DNA of 42,512 nt from Dimorphilus gyrociliatus. Taxonomy: Eukaryota > Annelida > Polychaeta > Dinophilidae. Shown here piece by piece: positions 38,334 to 42,512 of the stretch. The stretch covers positions 71,544-114,055 of the forward strand of contig CAJFCJ010000072.1 in NCBI GenBank assembly GCA_904063045.1. The letters run 5' to 3'. Numbering within the stretch: the first letter of the stretch is position 1; the number at the start of each line of letters is the position of its first letter. The notes under the pieces were generated by a model. That model worked only from the letters and a program-made list of their open reading frames with translations. It searched no databases and was not told the origin of the DNA. The position numbers were made by a program, and so were the translations under genes.

Positions 38334-38635
38334 ATGAAATACATCCTCAATATTTGTCTGGTTTTAATTCTGGCTAATTTGGCATTTTCTACACTTTTAG
38401 AAGATGAATTGATGGAACTATTATCTAAAAAAGATGACATATTAATGGAAAAACTTGTAATGAGAGAACTACTAAAAAAGGTATAGCAAAAAGATAGTTT
38501 GGCTGTCTCTTATATTTCTCATTTCAGAGTTCTGCTCAAGTAGAATACACATGCAATTATTGTAAAACCTCTTACAAAAATTATTGTGGACGTTATAAAT
38601 ATATTTGCTCTAGAGATTATGGTATAACATTCTAA
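38334..38635 (+). CDS. Small cysteine-rich secreted peptide precursor, two exons
   Basis: Exon 1 (38334-38480) encodes a signal peptide (about residues 1-19, MKYILNICLVLILANLAFS) and an acidic-then-basic propeptide ending in a dibasic KK. A 47-nt intron (38481-38527, GTATAG...TTTCAG) follows. Exon 2 (38528-38635) encodes about 35 residues with four cysteines in the pattern C-x2-C-x7-C-x6-C and many Tyr and Lys, ending at TAA 38633-38635. The total is 84 residues. The intron falls exactly between propeptide and mature region, a layout common for secreted effector, defence, venom-type or neuropeptide precursors. No known family is recognised; toxin activity is not implied by this pattern alone. 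Reading the intron through adds a stop, so splicing is required. Confidence 0.65.
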
Positions 38636-38639
38636 TCAA

Positions 38640-39518
38640 CTTAGATTCATGTCAACAAATAATAAGTTTCCTATATACTTAACCTGAGCTGAACAGTTGT
38701 GTATATTTCTTCATAAACAATACATTCTTTTAAATTTTTATGTTGTATTTTCCATTGTATTTTATTGATGAGGCATTGTAGAAATTTCTTGTAAATTGCC
38801 AAGATAGATCTTTTTTCTTGGCTCAATCTGGCCCTGTAATTATCTGAGGAAATCAGGGAACAACTATATGACCTACTAGAGCTGTTGTCAACATAGGATA
38901 AATTTAATTTTAATATTTGAGTTGAATATCAATTATCTACAATTGGCTGTAGAATTAAAGAAAACCATAGTGATGTGTAAATAGAGTATTGCTCTATACT
39001 TATTTAAAATTACATATGCATGGTTGAGCTAGTCTGATGAATATACTTTTAATGCCTTTTTTTGTTGTGTATTATAATTCATACAAAAATATGGTATCAA
39101 TATATTCTGTTAAAGAATTTTTAGGAGCACTTTTAATGTACATTCACACCCTAACTCCATTAAAAACAGACACTAAACACTATATTTAACAACAAGTGAG
39201 ACCTCAAACACATTGGATAATTATGAAAAATTGATATCATTAGATTCAAAAATTTGGCATAGCACAATAAAAAGGTAAATTTAAAAATAAGAGAAACAAA
39301 ATCTATGGTTACTTTTTTAAAAAAAAAAATTCTAAGGGATATAATTGAAAAATTGAATTTGGATAAGAAATTTTCTCTGTTCAAGATCACAATGGAAAAG
39401 ATAAAGGGACAGTTTTCCTAATAATACTTGCCAGATTGCTCATTGTTTGTGTTATGTGTTGTTTTTACTTGAATAGAATTTTTAAACAGAAACACTATGT
39501 TTTAAAGCTGTGTTCCAG
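38640..39518. other. Region between peptide gene and ABC transporter
   Basis: AT-rich, no confident feature. A stretch near 39330-39410 on the plus strand reads LRDIIEKLNLDKKFSLFKIT and could be an upstream transporter exon, but no splice sites support it. Confidence 0.4.
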
Positions 39519-42199
39519 GTTTGCTGTACCATTTTTAGTGCATAACCTACTGAAAGAACTATTAAATGCAGCAACTGGAAAAAGCTATTTAATAGTACTA
39601 ATCATAAGTTAGCTATAATTATTTAAAACCATTTATATATTGATATCTTAACTTTAACAGCATTCTGTTCATTGCTTGAAAGCATCATTTTAAATTATGT
39701 CATTATTTCATTAACAAAATGTGGCCTTGGTTTAAAATCTGGTCTAGGATGTTGTATTTTTCAAAAGATTTTAAAAATTGATTATGAAAGTTTACACAAA
39801 GCAACAGCTGGAAAAATTATGGCAATTTTCTCTACTGACCTAGAAAAAATACCATATACCATGCTATATTTTGCTCTAGCCATTGGATCAATTATAGCCA
39901 TATTTACAACACCAATTGTTATTGGCATTCTTCATGGTTATCCTTCAGGATTTGCTTGCTTTCTAACAATTATTAGTATTTCAACATTTCAGTCATATAA
40001 GGCATATGAGCAAGGTTTTCAGAGATCAAAGATTGCATCTAAAACTGATAAAAGAATACATTATATGAATGAAATTTTAACTGGAATGGAAACAATTAAA
40101 ATTCAAGTTTGGGAAAAATATTTTTCTGAAAAAATTTCTTTTCTGAGAAAAAAAGAAATATTGAACCTTTTAAAATCCTTTAAACACACAATATTATTTA
40201 GAGTCTTTAGTACAATTGGCATCAAAGTTGTTATTATCTCTTCTATTGTAGTAGCAAAATTAACTAGGCCAGAAACATTAAACTCTCCTTCAATAGTGAG
40301 ATTTATTGGTCTAGTTTTCCTTTTGCATACTGATATCTTTTTCCTTTTCCCAGAATTTATTCATGGTTTAAAAGAGTATTTAATCTGTTTGAAGAAAATA
40401 GAGGCTGAGTAAAATGAATTTTTAAGCATATCAATTAATTGTATATTTTTTAACCATACAGGATATATTACTTATAAATAATAGATTAACAAATAGAAGT
40501 ATGAAAATGCCATCTTTGAATGACAAAGACAACAGCAATTTAAATTTCATGCATTTAAAAAATGTTGATTTTAGCTGGGAAGGAAAAGATAATTCCAAAT
40601 TGATTTTTAAAAATATAAACCTATGTACTCAATCTCCATCTTTAATTGGCATCTATGGAAAGACTGGCTCTGGAAAAACTACACTACTGCTAACAATACT
40701 TGAAGAGCTTAGCCCAATAAATGGGTCTATTAACATTCCACTAAAAAAATCCTATTTATCCCAAGATTCTTGGCTGTTAAATGAATCAATTATGGATAAT
40801 ATAGTATTCGGAGATACATTCAATTTCATAAAATATTCCAAAGTTTTACAAATATGTTCACTTCAACAGGTAGAAAAAAAATAAGAGAAATATATAATTT
40901 GTTTTTAATTTTGCCAAATTGAATATTCCTTTTAAGGATCTGGAAAATTTTCCAAATGGCGATAAGACAATTATTGGAGAGAGGGGAGTTATTCTCAGTG
41001 GTGGTCAAAAGTCTAGAAAATGCCTTGCGAGAGCGGTTTATAGAGATGCAGATATCTATATATTGGATGATCCTTTTAGTGCATTAGATAAAACTGTTGC
41101 AAGGCAGGTAATGAATAATTGCATACTTGACTACCTAAGGGAAAAAATAGTATCTCATCAAGTACACTTTCTGCAACAAGCAAATAGAGTGTTTTTGTTA
41201 GAAAATGGTACACTAAAACAAGTTGAAAAGATGCAAATATCAATTGCAGATTATAGAAAAACACAGAATAATAAATTAATTTCATATCAGGAGGATGAGC
41301 AATACATGGATGAAAAAGCTAAAGATGGATTATCCAACTGGAAAACTTATAAAGCCTACTTTGATAGTGGTAGCTATATTGTACTTGGCCTATATGTGAT
41401 TTTATTTGGTCTAATGTTTACTTTGAAAATTTATATTGATACTAAAATTAATGCTTTTGCTACAAATTCATGGTCAACAAATAATCTCTTTCAAGTTATT
41501 GTCATCTTATTCCTCATTATTATAATAGAACTTGGAAGACAAATGCTTTATTATATAAACATTTGCTTATGCTCTGTGAATCTTCACAATGAAATGTTTA
41601 CCAAAGTAATGTCAGCTGGCATGAGATTCTTTAATATTTGTCCAAAAGGAAGAACTCTGAACAGATTTTCAAGAGATATGGGTTTAATAGACTTGTATTT
41701 GTACTTCAATGTTGACTCAATAATCATTTACACTGGAGGAATGATGTTCTCACTAGCTCTTGCTGCATGTAATATAAAAATCTTACTTATACCAATAGTC
41801 CTATTATTTATAGCTACCTATTTTACAATTGCAAAGATAGCCCACTATCCCAGTAAATTAAAGAGGCTTGATAGTATAACTGCAAGTCCTATCTATGAAA
41901 TGTTAGATACTACTCTAACAGGACTTTCAACCATTCGATGTTTTGAACGAGAAGAGCAGTTGATGGATAAATTTTATGAAATTAACAACACGAATCTCCA
42001 ATATTTCTATATATTGAATGCTTACAATATTTTCTTAGGTAGAATACTATTTTGTTGGGTTTTTATAGCTCAGTTATGCACAAATATTGCTTGTGTTTAC
42101 TTCTCAACTCCTAAGACTGCATTTATTAATATTTTGGCTATACTTTACATTGCTAATGTAGTGGTTGGATTAATTTAGGGTCTAAGAACTTTTATTACA
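39519..42199 (+). CDS. ABCC (MRP)-type ABC transporter, exons for TMD1, NBD1 and TMD2
   Basis: Four exons are placed: 39519-39607, 39661-40403, 40462-40869 and 40937-42199. Introns are 53, 58 and 67 nt; the second seems to use a GC donor (GAG|GCTGAG). The first two encode transmembrane domain 1, including the MRP-typical MNEILTGMETIKIQVWEKYF. The third holds Walker A (GKTGSGKTT) and the Q-loop (YLSQDSWLL). The fourth has ERGVILSGGQKSRKCLARAV (signature), Walker B DIYILDDPFSALD, the H-loop VSHQVHFLQQ, and then TMD2 with RFSRDMGLIDLYL and GLSTIRCFERE. An in-frame TAG at 42176-42178 sits where relatives such as ABCC4 have a Tyr (GLI-stop-GLRTF). Such proteins export organic anions, drugs or conjugates across the plasma membrane using ATP. 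N-terminal exons are not identified. Confidence 0.88.
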
Positions 42200-42304
42200 G
42201 TAGATGGAATTGTAGGTGTTTTCTTTGGCTTTTTTTTAATTTTTTGAATATTCTAGAATAATTTATAAGCAATCATTATACATTATATTATATATATGAT
42301 TTAG

Positions 42305-42512
42305 ATGACATCAGTTGATCAAATAAAGGAGTATTCTAATCTTCCATCAGAAGAGTGCAAAAAATACTTGAATGAGGAGAGATCATCACTGGTACAATCC
42401 AGCTGGCCTTGTAATGGAAATTTACAGCTTGTTAATGTTTCAATGAGATACGATACCAAATTACCATACACACTCTTCTCTATTAATTTATATATTAAAT
42501 CTGGAGAAAAGG
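42305..42512 (+). CDS. ABCC transporter exon opening NBD2 (runs off right edge)
   Basis: After a GATTTAG acceptor the exon reads MTSVDQIKEYSNLPSE, the MRP-type linker before nucleotide-binding domain 2 (relatives: M.SVERv.EY). Then comes SSWPCNGNLQLVNVSMRYD and FSINLYIKSGEK, the A-loop Tyr region leading to Walker A, cut by the window end. About 15 residues expected between TMD2's last helix and this exon are not found; a microexon in 42216-42304 or gene decay could explain this. Confidence 0.85.
   Translation, partial: MTSVDQIKEYSNLPSEECKKYLNEERSSLVQSSWPCNGNLQLVNVSMRYDTKLPYTLFSINLYIKSGEK

Noticed and set aside
1-42512. tRNA, rRNA genes and CRISPR arrays
   Set aside because: None seen on either strand; the genome is eukaryotic and no cloverleaf or array pattern was found by eye.

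Overview
The window is animal (metazoan) nuclear DNA. It is AT-rich, with very short introns (about 47-67 nt wherever both splice sites can be placed), animal extracellular modules (SRCR, C-type lectin, LDL receptor class A, TSP1, chitin-binding, C1q), an ABCC-type transporter and many mobile elements. The sequence alone does not identify the species; the compact introns suggest a small-genome invertebrate. A run of Ns (12788-13739) marks a scaffold gap.

Layout. 1-4265: a minus-strand, multi-exon secreted or membrane receptor with SRCR-like, C-type-lectin-like and LDLa modules in that order, with a decayed Tc1-like fragment in one intron. 4490-4860: a stray SRCR-like exon and a leucine-rich-repeat fragment that abuts a repeat found again at 34.7 and 35.9 kb. 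6284-12787: the 3' two thirds of an env-bearing Ty3/gypsy LTR retrotransposon on the minus strand. 13740-22732: a second, nearly identical copy on the plus strand, complete except for the start of its 5' LTR. Together they form a huge inverted repeat around the gap. 23.1-25.4 kb: decayed minus-strand coding sequence including an OTU-type cysteine protease domain. 26.4-28.85 kb: two intact-looking hammerhead ribozyme cores in direct repeats that flank a gag/protease remnant, plus a third half copy. 29.66-31.4 kb: a single-exon gene or pseudogene (two chitin-binding domains, TSP1, C1q-like domains), richer in G+C than its surroundings and broken by three in-frame TGA codons and one frameshift. 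32.2-32.9 kb: LTR fragment and minisatellite. 33.3-36.15 kb: a FLYWCH/MULE transposase-type gene split by a 624-bp repeat, which recurs inverted 367 bp further on. 36.15-38.1 kb: scrambled pieces of a diverged relative of the big retrotransposon, with a 208-bp MITE inside the integrase piece. 38.3-38.6 kb: a two-exon small cysteine-rich secreted peptide. 39.5-42.5 kb: an ABCC (MRP-like) transporter running off the right edge, with one suspicious in-frame TAG.

The most interesting items are the hammerhead ribozymes embedded in LTR-like direct repeats around retroelement coding remnants, a tandem array of SUMO-interaction-like motifs between protease and reverse transcriptase of the large retrotransposon, its continuous integrase-Env reading frame, and the cysteine-rich secreted peptide. 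Several frameshifts in the retrotransposon copies sit in short homopolymers and differ between copies, so some 'breaks' may be assembly errors.
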